From UBA11524 sp963642705 (GTDB lineage Bacteria; Bacillota; Clostridia; Christensenellales; Aristaeellaceae): a stretch of 16,518 bases of DNA. Where the stretch lies: the NCBI GenBank assembly GCA_963642705.1, contig CAVIHU010000039.1, positions 1 to 16,518 of the forward strand. The letters run 5' to 3'. Shown here in pieces: positions 6,537-12,372 of the stretch (positions within the stretch are counted from its first letter, which is position 1; the number at the start of each line of letters is the position of its first letter). A program made the translations under genes and the position numbers. A model generated the notes under the pieces. The model ran no database searches and was not told the origin of the DNA. It saw only the letters and a list, made by a program, of their open reading frames with translations.

Positions 6537-6565
6537 TTGACTTTGGCGCGCCTGTATGATACAAT
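6537..6565 (+). promoter_or_regulatory. Plus-strand promoter pointing into the DUF896 gene (antisense)
   Basis: The -35 is TTGACT (6537-6542), the spacer is 17 bp and the -10 is TACAAT (6560-6565) with an extended TG (TGATACAAT). It scores as well as any promoter in the window, yet no plus-strand gene with an RBS follows. Transcription would run antisense to DUF896 and the Lgt-like gene. The spacer contains the 8-bp palindrome GGCGCGCC (6546-6553). Confidence 0.5.
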
Positions 6566-6569
6566 ATTA

Positions 6570-6776
6570 TTATTGGGGTTTCTTTGTGATTTTCTGCTTT
6601 GTCCCGTCCGGACGTTGAATATAGGTGTTTTCCAGCACCGCACGCATATTTTCGCGAAAGCTGTCGATGTATTCCCGACGGAGCGACGCATGTTCTGCGG
6701 CTTCTTCGTCGGTGAGACCATCGGTCTTTTTTTTGCGTGCCAATTCATTGATTCGATCGATTTTTTCCTTTTCCAT
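6570..6776 (-). CDS. DUF896 family protein (YnzC/UPF0291-like)
   Basis: This is a 68-aa soluble helical protein. MEKEKIDRINELARKKKTDG, then LTDEEAAEHASLRREYIDSF and RENMRAVLENTYI match the DUF896 pattern, which is a short helical hairpin. The family function is not established; the B. subtilis member ynzC sits in an SOS-regulated operon with yneA. It is last in the six-gene minus-strand operon, with only two bases after the stop of the Lgt-like gene. The start at 6776 follows GAGGAGC in the end of the upstream gene. No clear terminator is seen after it, so transcription may continue into the DUF1292 leader. Confidence 0.92.
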   Translation of the reverse strand: MEKEKIDRINELARKKKTDGLTDEEAAEHASLRREYIDSFRENMRAVLENTYIQRPDGTKQKITKKPQ

Positions 6777-6778
6777 GC

Positions 6779-7702
6779 TTATAGCTCCTCTTGCAATTCG
6801 ACTTCGTTCGCCGCCTTGCGCAGCAAAAGTCCGCTTCCGGCAATGGTGAGCATTGCCAGCATCATCATGCAATAGCACAGCAGCGGCATACCAAGCCGAT
6901 CGATGGCAAATTCCATGCCAATCCCGACGCCGATGGCGGCAACGACGGCAATCCAACAGCCGATGATGAGATGACTCCGGCTTCCTTCACGCGCAACGCG
7001 AATCGTCCAGCAGACAATTGCTGCAGCTGCCAGCACGAGTGCGCCGATTTGATTAACGCGGACAAAGTGAATCAGCAGCATATGCGAGTCGTTGCGCAGC
7101 GATTCAAGCACCACCTGCATGCAGCCGTACACCAGCAAGAACAGCAGCATCGTGTCGCCTTCGGGCTTGCGCTTGCGCCGCGAAACAATGAGCAGCAGCA
7201 GGAGGATGACCATTGCTGCAGCCTCGTAGAGAAAGACAGGATGATTGCCGGCCGTTGTGCTGCCGAGAAACGACAGAAACTCCGTTTCAATCGCCTTGCC
7301 CTTGCCAATGATTTCGTCGAAGTAGCCTTCGCCGAGACGCTCGATGGCAATGGCAATCGGTGCCGACAGTGCGATGCAGTCCATTATTTTGCCGCAGGAA
7401 AGGCGGAACAGACGCGCAGTTAGCGCACCGCCGAGCAGCACACCGAAAAGTGCGCCGAGCAGCGATGCGCCGCCGTCCCAGAAGCGGAGCATCAGAGCAG
7501 GATTTTCCAGCGTATTCAAGTACAGAGGAAGATTCGAGAGTGTAAACAGAATACGTGAGCAGAGAAATGACAGCACAATCGCAAAAATACTGAATGTGAT
7601 GCCGACACGGTAGGAGATGCCCTTCCCGTGAAAGCAGATATTTGCTGTCAGGAGCAGCACCAGCATTGCAAGTGCCGCCATGCAGCCAAAGGAAGTTACC
7701 AT
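6779..7702 (-). CDS. Divergent Lgt-like membrane protein, catalytic His missing
   Basis: This 307-aa polytopic membrane protein has about seven hydrophobic helices. It follows the layout of prolipoprotein diacylglyceryl transferase, which moves diacylglycerol from phosphatidylglycerol to lipoprotein cysteines. WDGGASLLG (75-83) stands where Lgt has W.GGL..HGG, ERLGEGYFDE (121-130) where it has R.GNF.N.E, HPVFLYE (154-160) where it has RHP.QLYE, and ESLRNDS (200-206) where it has E..R. The His of the HGG motif is Leu82 and the Asn of GN is Glu124; Arg122 and Arg203 remain. It is therefore a divergent paralog, perhaps with another substrate. ATG 7702 is chosen because GGAGGAATAAC precedes it directly; the frame is open upstream. 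It starts one base after the preceding stop. Confidence 0.8.
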   Translation of the reverse strand: MVTSFGCMAALAMLVLLLTANICFHGKGISYRVGITFSIFAIVLSFLCSRILFTLSNLPLYLNTLENPALMLRFWDGGASLLGALFGVLLGGALTARLFRLSCGKIMDCIALSAPIAIAIERLGEGYFDEIIGKGKAIETEFLSFLGSTTAGNHPVFLYEAAAMVILLLLLIVSRRKRKPEGDTMLLFLLVYGCMQVVLESLRNDSHMLLIHFVRVNQIGALVLAAAAIVCWTIRVAREGSRSHLIIGCWIAVVAAIGVGIGMEFAIDRLGMPLLCYCMMMLAMLTIAGSGLLLRKAANEVELQEEL

Positions 7703-7703
7703 G

Positions 7704-8624
7704 TTATTCCTCCGAATCAAGTCCAGAATCGACAGCCGTGGCAAAATAGATGATGTCGGACACGGAACGCTCTGCCTTGACAGACTTCTCGGAATAATTA
7801 GAGCCGCCGAACCACATCAGCGCGCTGTTGCCGCCGTCGAGGTTATACGCGATGGTGCAGCCTTTTTTTCCCATGAAATCCGCCAGCTCAGCGCAGGTGC
7901 AGCCGTCCGAATCCTTGCGGCGCCCATCGACAACGACAAGCAGGTATTCCAGCTCGCCAAGCTGACCGATGGCGCAGCGAGGTTCATTGGCATTTACGTT
8001 GTACTTGTTGTTGTAGTAGTTCGGAATTTCGCAGACCTTGCTGTCAACGACCAGCGCAGGCCCAAAATTGAACACGTTCGGGAACGTCAGCTCTTCGGAT
8101 TCGAGCAGCTCCTTCAGCTCTGTCGCGTCGGACTTGAAGATGACGTGGAAGTTGCCGAGGTTGTCCACCAGCAGCATGTCGCGCTGCTTGGAAGGCTTCT
8201 TGCGGAACACCTCGTTCATGCGCACGACGTAGCCGTAATCGTCCTTGCTGAAGTAATCGCCGCCGATGGCAACGACCGCCTTATGTTTTTCGGCAATGAC
8301 GGAAATTTTATTGTCCGTTTTGGCCTTCGGGTGATTCAGACCCGTGCGGAACTGGCTCGGGTCGGCTATTTTGATATGTGCGATGTTGAAAATGGCGTCA
8401 TCAACGGTTTCACGCCAGACGGTCACGGTGATGGAATCATCCTGATATCCCTGCAAAATGCCGTTTTCCTCATCCGCAGCGATATAGGCATCTGGATTGG
8501 GTGTGTAACCGGTATCAGTCAGCGCCATCGACAGGGGCACGATGTCAGTGGCCGTTGTATCCTCGGCGAAAGCTGCCGTTATCAGCAACATCAGGCAGCA
8601 AAGGACAGAAAACACTCTGCGCAT
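7704..8624 (-). CDS. Secreted phosphodiester glycosidase (NAGPA) family protein
   Basis: This 306-aa exported protein has a signal peptide at residues 1-20 (MRRVFSVLCCLMLLITAAFA, cut after A-F-A). The rest matches the NAGPA / phosphodiester glycosidase domain: GGDYF (121-125), FGPALVV (187-193), EPRCAIG (214-220), VVDGR (231-235) and NLDGGNSALM (261-270). The animal founder removes GlcNAc from a GlcNAc-phosphodiester; bacterial members are thought to act on phosphodiester-linked sugars of envelope polymers, but the substrate here is unknown. It lies downstream of a glycosyltransferase and a 54-aa membrane peptide and one base before the Lgt-like gene. RBS GGAGGAGATTTTCCC lies at the start. 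Confidence 0.88.
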   Translation of the reverse strand: MRRVFSVLCCLMLLITAAFAEDTTATDIVPLSMALTDTGYTPNPDAYIAADEENGILQGYQDDSITVTVWRETVDDAIFNIAHIKIADPSQFRTGLNHPKAKTDNKISVIAEKHKAVVAIGGDYFSKDDYGYVVRMNEVFRKKPSKQRDMLLVDNLGNFHVIFKSDATELKELLESEELTFPNVFNFGPALVVDSKVCEIPNYYNNKYNVNANEPRCAIGQLGELEYLLVVVDGRRKDSDGCTCAELADFMGKKGCTIAYNLDGGNSALMWFGGSNYSEKSVKAERSVSDIIYFATAVDSGLDSEE

Positions 8625-8639
8625 GGGAAAATCTCCTCC

Positions 8640-8804
8640 TTAATCAAACAGAAAATCGTACTCGTCATCGGCAGAGGCATCGTCGTTCATGTATGAATCG
8701 AGTGCCTCGTCCGTCAGTGCAGGATGCGGGATGGCGAAGGCATAGCCGATCAGCAGCAATACGGCCAGCACGGTCAGCAGTATATTGACAAGATGCTTAC
8801 GCAT
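8640..8804 (-). CDS. Small one-helix membrane protein with acidic tail (54 aa)
   Basis: I do not recognise it. The start MRKHLVN is followed by a hydrophobic helix (about residues 6-26, ILLTVLAVLLLIGYAFAI), then a short tail rich in Asp and Glu that ends DDEYDFLFD. The helix could be a signal peptide or a membrane anchor with the acidic tail outside. RBS AGGAGGTTTCCC precedes ATG 8804, and the gene overlaps the end of the glycosyltransferase by 8 bases. It stops 15 bases before the NAGPA gene. The RBS, overlap and operon position support a real gene. Confidence 0.75.
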   Translation of the reverse strand: MRKHLVNILLTVLAVLLLIGYAFAIPHPALTDEALDSYMNDDASADDEYDFLFD

Positions 8805-9924
8805 GGGAAACCTCCTGTGATTTGGCATGCTTGGCGAACACCCAGCCGTTCTGGATACGGTAGTTCACCAGATACAGCAGCGTATCCATCAGAATCTTCG
8901 GCAGTACGGCAAATCCGCCGATGAAGATGTGCAGGTGATCAATCAGCGACACGCCAAGGTTAGAAATGGTGATGCTCGCGATGCACAGCAGCGCGTACTT
9001 GAGCACGGCCATGCCGCTGTGCTCCTTGAAGCGGAAGACGAAGTTCCGGTTGAGCACGAAATTCAGCGGCGCTGAAATCAGCCGTGCGACAAAGCCGCTG
9101 ATTTGGATGGCGGTATCGCCCGTGACGCCGAGCAGCGGCAGCAGATAGAAGCGCAGCAGACTTGCCGCAAGGTTATCCACCAGAAAACAGATGATGGAAG
9201 AACCGGCATACAGGAAGAAACTGCGCAGGATGACCTTGTAGATGCGGAAACTGTCGCGTATGGGATGGAAGTGCGTGCCGGCGTTTTCGTTCTCGTAGAC
9301 GGTTTCGATTTCAATCGGAACGATGGGCAGCTTCGCACGGGCGCAGGCAATCAGCACCTGCATCTCGTATTCGAAGCGCTCGCCCTCGACGGCCATCATG
9401 AAGGGCAGCTCGGATATATGGAACGCGCGCAGACCGGTCTGCGTGTCGGGCAGATACACGCCGTAAAGCAGCCGGAACACGCCGGACGTGATTTTGTTGC
9501 CGTAACGCGATTTGAACGGAACATTCGGCAGATTGAAATTGCGGCTGCCCAGGTACAGCACGTGCCTGCCGTCTGTCAGGGCGTTGGCGAGTTTCCAGCA
9601 GTCGGGCGCAGTGTGCTGACCGTCGGAATCGGCGGTGATGACGCCTGCCGCGTCCGGAAAGTGCTTCTGAATGTAGGCATAGCCGGTCTTGAGCGCACAG
9701 CCCTTGCCGCGGTTGACTTCATGATGGGTAACCTCAACGCCCTGCATTTCGCTCAGACGTTGGAAAATGGGCTGGTAGCTTTCGCTGCTGCCGTCATCGA
9801 CAATTACGATATGCTCAAAGCCGATGGCAAGCAAATCAGCAATATATTGGGGCAGACGCTCATCCGGTTCAAGAGACGGAATCAGCATGACAGCATCCTG
9901 TGGACGCATGGCGGTTTCACTCAT
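8797..9924 (-). CDS. GT2 glycosyltransferase fused to a GtrA-like membrane domain
   Basis: This is a 375-aa two-domain protein. Residues 10-232 are a GT-A family 2 glycosyltransferase of the dolichyl/undecaprenyl-phosphate sugar synthase type: VIVDDGSS (40-47), NRGKG (71-75), TADSDGQH (97-104), DTQTGLRAF (160-168) and ERFEYEMQVL (182-191). Residues 236-368 are a GtrA-like domain with four hydrophobic helices, including APLNFVLNRNFVFRF (286-300) and LVNYRIQNGWVF near the end. GT2 makes a lipid-linked sugar and GtrA-type domains are proposed to move it across the membrane, so the fusion could do both steps. It follows the M1-like gene by 28 bases and overlaps the 54-aa gene. RBS is AAAGGATG. 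Confidence 0.93.
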   Translation of the reverse strand: MSETAMRPQDAVMLIPSLEPDERLPQYIADLLAIGFEHIVIVDDGSSESYQPIFQRLSEMQGVEVTHHEVNRGKGCALKTGYAYIQKHFPDAAGVITADSDGQHTAPDCWKLANALTDGRHVLYLGSRNFNLPNVPFKSRYGNKITSGVFRLLYGVYLPDTQTGLRAFHISELPFMMAVEGERFEYEMQVLIACARAKLPIVPIEIETVYENENAGTHFHPIRDSFRIYKVILRSFFLYAGSSIICFLVDNLAASLLRFYLLPLLGVTGDTAIQISGFVARLISAPLNFVLNRNFVFRFKEHSGMAVLKYALLCIASITISNLGVSLIDHLHIFIGGFAVLPKILMDTLLYLVNYRIQNGWVFAKHAKSQEVSHA

Positions 9925-9952
9925 GGGCGTTCAACATCCTTTCGGAAACGGG

Positions 9953-11470
9953 TTAATTCATGCGGGTGTCCAGATAATCATCAAATAGCGCGGAAAGATT
10001 CTGCCCGGCTGCATTGCTGAGCACGGCTTCAAGGTCATTCCGGCTGGCATTGCGGAAGGAATATTGTGCATAGTAGGTCCGAATCGCGCTTTGGAGCGAT
10101 TCGCGTCCGAGGAACGATTCGAGCGCCGTCCATAGTGCCGCACCGCGCTGACGGACAATGACGGAATATGTCGGCCAGTCGCTGAAGTAGTCAATGGGTG
10201 AGCCTGGCGTGAGCGTTTCGGACACGCTGACGCGCAGGGCTGTTTCCACGCGGCTGAACAGGCGGCTTTGACGGGAACTTTCACCGTACACATCGCCCCA
10301 GTAATCCAGCACGGCATATTCGCACAGCGACTCGTCCTGCCAAGGCGCATAATATCCGTCACTGCCGACAACGGCTGACCACCACTGATGCGCCGTCTCA
10401 AAAGCAACAGCCGCTTCAAGCGATTCGCCGCCGGAAGCGACGACATCGCTCGAGACCATCGACAGGCGCGGGTACGTCATGCCGTCAAAGGGCAGATTTG
10501 CCTCACATAGCGTGAGCGTCGGGTAGGGAAATGCGCCGTAGCGGTGCGTGTAGGCGGAAATTGCCTTTTTCGCGGTGCTGGCGATGGAATGTGCGTTGGC
10601 GGACGATGCTGCATAGGCGGTAATCAGCACGCCTTCGGACATCACCTGCGCACAGGCTGACTTCTCGCAGATGACGAGCGCGAAGTCACGCATGCCATGC
10701 GATGAATAGCTGTAAGTTGCGGTACCCTGGTGAACGACGGCTTCGGCGAATCCGGAGGCGGCAACCGTATAGCTGTCCGGCACGCTGACGGCAACCTCCC
10801 AGTTGGCGCATTCGCTGACAAACGGCCTGCCGATGGACGCGTATTCATCCGTTCGCCAGGCACCGTCCGACCAGACGGCCGGAGCGGGGAAGACGTTCCC
10901 AAGCGCGTACACACCGTCCGAATAACCGAAACGACCGGCGCAGTCGGGAATTTGCACGGTGTAGACGAGAGTGACCTCGCAGACCTCATCTGCTGCCCAA
11001 CAGGTCGGCAGAGAAAGCACGGTCAGCGCGTCATCGAGGTATCTCCACGTGACAGCTTCCCCACCGATGGATGCGGACGTCATGGACAATCCGCCGGATT
11101 CAAACGTGCCGCCGTAGCAGGTGTCAATCAGCGCCTCAGTCGCAACAGGGGAGGTGCGTTCCGCCCAATATGCGCCGCTCCAGCTCCTGAGCACGACTGC
11201 GTCCTGATCCTGTCCGGTGCGGTTGCGAAGGAGCATCGTCTGCGTGACATCCAGTGTCTTTTTATCTGCGTTCAGCACGGCGGAAACGCGAAGGGTGTCC
11301 AGATCAGCCGAGGCAGACAGCAGCGTGGTACTTTCCGGCGGCGGCGATAGCTCCTCTTCCGCAGGGTGAAGCGTGATGTCCACGACGAGAACCGTTGCGA
11401 GGAGAATCACCGCAACGATGACGGCAGCACAAAGCCATGCACGGTGCTGTTCGCTTCGGGCGCTGTTCAT
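9953..11470 (-). CDS. M1 peptidase-like membrane protein, zinc His missing
   Basis: This 505-aa protein has a single N-terminal membrane helix (about 11-31) and the rest outside. The fold follows M1 aminopeptidases: a beta-rich N-terminal part, then an exopeptidase-like loop LPFDGMTYPRLSMVSS (326-341, usually GGMEYPG) and the zinc region AFETAHQWWSAVVGSDGYYA (356-375) with WQDESLCEY (377-385). The motif HExxH is FETAH: the first ligand is Phe357, while E358, H361 and E380 (18 residues after H361) remain. The GAMEN Glu is also replaced (Thr332). It is probably a catalytically dead or altered member. The start ATG 11470 is placed after AAAGGAG; upstream in-frame ATGs lie before the RBS. It is first in the six-gene operon. 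Confidence 0.85.
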   Translation of the reverse strand: MNSARSEQHRAWLCAAVIVAVILLATVLVVDITLHPAEEELSPPPESTTLLSASADLDTLRVSAVLNADKKTLDVTQTMLLRNRTGQDQDAVVLRSWSGAYWAERTSPVATEALIDTCYGGTFESGGLSMTSASIGGEAVTWRYLDDALTVLSLPTCWAADEVCEVTLVYTVQIPDCAGRFGYSDGVYALGNVFPAPAVWSDGAWRTDEYASIGRPFVSECANWEVAVSVPDSYTVAASGFAEAVVHQGTATYSYSSHGMRDFALVICEKSACAQVMSEGVLITAYAASSANAHSIASTAKKAISAYTHRYGAFPYPTLTLCEANLPFDGMTYPRLSMVSSDVVASGGESLEAAVAFETAHQWWSAVVGSDGYYAPWQDESLCEYAVLDYWGDVYGESSRQSRLFSRVETALRVSVSETLTPGSPIDYFSDWPTYSVIVRQRGAALWTALESFLGRESLQSAIRTYYAQYSFRNASRNDLEAVLSNAAGQNLSALFDDYLDTRMN

Positions 11471-11507
11471 TCGGCGGAAAAACTCCTTTCGCAAAACTGG
11501 CATTCTT

Positions 11508-11536
11508 ATTATACACCATGCAAGGCAGGCAAACAA
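11508..11536 (-). promoter_or_regulatory. Promoter for the six-gene envelope operon
   Basis: On the minus strand the -35 is TTGTTT (11531-11536), the spacer is 17 bp and the -10 is a perfect TATAAT (11508-11513). The predicted start is near 11501, about 30 bases before the M1-like gene. It sits in the gap after ybaK, so ybaK read-through could add to it. Confidence 0.7.
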
Positions 11537-11574
11537 CGTTTTTTCACAAACGAGATGTAAAATTCATGGAACAA

Positions 11575-12057
11575 TCACAGTCGGCACAGCGATGCAAACC
11601 GCGCGTTCGTGCACTGCACCAGCGCATCCACCGCAAGAATGACCTGACAGCCACGGATTCCAGCGCTTACGCTGATTTTTGCCAGGGACTTTGCATCCTC
11701 ATCGAGCAGGGTCGGGAATTGCTTCTTCATGCCGATGGGACTGCAGCCGCCGCGCAGATAGCCCGTCAGCGGGAGCAGATCCTTCTGCGGCAGCATATGG
11801 ACGCTCTTGCAGCCTGCGGCACGCGCGACCGCTTTCAGGTCGAGCTCCTTCTCCACCGGCAGGACGCAAACGAGGTGCGAAAGCGTGTCAGTCGTCAGCA
11901 CGAGCGTCTTATAGATCATGCTTGCAGGCAAATCAACCTTCGCTGCAACGAGCTTGCCGTCAAAATTGTCATCCTCCACGGCGTATTCGCGTGTTTCATA
12001 GGGGATTTTCAGGGCATCAAGGTGCCTGAGCACGTTCGTCTTGACAGCCTTCGCCAT
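11575..12057 (-). CDS. ybaK: Cys-tRNA(Pro)/Cys-tRNA(Cys) deacylase YbaK
   Basis: This is a 160-aa YbaK/EbsC-type editing protein that hydrolyses misloaded aminoacyl-tRNA, mainly Cys-tRNA(Pro). Seen motifs are KTNVLRHLDALKIPYE at the N-terminus, KTLVLTTD (50-57), LRGGCSPIGMKKQFP (101-115) and SAGIRGCQVIL (131-141), with normal length. The GG.SP.G...K. loop and S.G.RG.Q are family signatures. It has its own promoter and a hairpin leader, and no clear terminator separates it from the M1-like operon 100 bases downstream. RBS AAGGAAG lies about 11 bases before ATG 12057. Confidence 0.93.
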   Translation of the reverse strand: MAKAVKTNVLRHLDALKIPYETREYAVEDDNFDGKLVAAKVDLPASMIYKTLVLTTDTLSHLVCVLPVEKELDLKAVARAAGCKSVHMLPQKDLLPLTGYLRGGCSPIGMKKQFPTLLDEDAKSLAKISVSAGIRGCQVILAVDALVQCTNARFASLCRL

Positions 12058-12083
12058 GGTTTACTCGCTTCCTTTTCCAACAT

Positions 12084-12102
12084 TGCATCACAGACGGATG
12101 CA
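12084..12102 (-). promoter_or_regulatory. 5'-end stem-loop in the ybaK leader
   Basis: On the minus strand TGCATC (12097-12102) pairs with GATGCA (12084-12089) around a 7-base loop. The predicted transcription start is about 12103, so the mRNA begins with this hairpin, as in rimO. mRNA protection is an inference. Confidence 0.45.
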
Positions 12103-12109
12103 CGCATAA

Positions 12110-12138
12110 ATGATAGCACAATCGCCGGAACGGGTCAA
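12110..12138 (-). promoter_or_regulatory. Promoter for ybaK
   Basis: On the minus strand the -35 is TTGACC (12133-12138), the spacer is 17 bp and the -10 is TATCAT (12110-12115), with an extended TG (TGCTATCAT). Confidence 0.7.
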
Positions 12139-12166
12139 GGGATTGGATTTGCCTGATTTTTGTTTC

Positions 12167-12296
12167 ACCTGACAAGCCGCAAACGGAAATGAAAGAGCAG
12201 CTGCTTGAAAATGAGCAGCTGCTTTACATATTACACATGCTGCGCTGAATAAGCTCCGCAGACTTAGTCTGCTTCTCTGTTCAGCGCTCGTCAGGT
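12167..12296. repeat. 130-bp multi-branched inverted-repeat element
   Basis: The ends ACCTGAC (12167-12173) and GTCAGGT (12290-12296) are perfect inverted repeats, 10 of 11 bases if one mismatch is allowed. Inside are two hairpins: AGCAGCTGCT (12196-12205 and 12214-12223, each palindromic) and GCGCTGAA/TTCAGCGC (12242-12249 and 12280-12287), the latter enclosing GCAGAC/GTCTGC (12258-12263 and 12267-12272). This can fold as a three-way junction on either strand. No coding frame is seen in 12139-12367. It could be a small RNA gene, a small inverted-repeat mobile element or a long leader; no target-site duplication is visible. Confidence 0.6.
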
Positions 12297-12345
12297 ATAG
12301 TTGAGAACATCATCCTTATTGACCTGTGTCACTTTGGTTGGGACA

Positions 12346-12372
12346 AATAAAAGGGATGAAGTCCCTTTTATT
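12346..12372 (-). terminator. Terminator of the ABC exporter operon
   Basis: AATAAAAGGGA and TCCCTTTTATT (12346-12356 and 12362-12372) form an 11-bp stem with a 5-base loop. The exporter's stop codon (12368-12370) lies within it. On the minus strand the stem ends TTTTATTTG, which is a moderate T tract. The hairpin is symmetrical, so it may also stop plus-strand transcription from the 12167 element. Confidence 0.65.

Noticed and set aside
6444..6875. 143-codon plus-strand ORF after the antisense promoter
   Set aside because: It begins upstream of that promoter, has no RBS and is antisense to the well-supported DUF896 gene.
12139..12367. T-box or metabolite riboswitch upstream of ybaK or the exporter
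   Set aside because: The element lies outside both leaders (upstream of the ybaK promoter, downstream of the exporter) and I see no T-box or known riboswitch core sequence.
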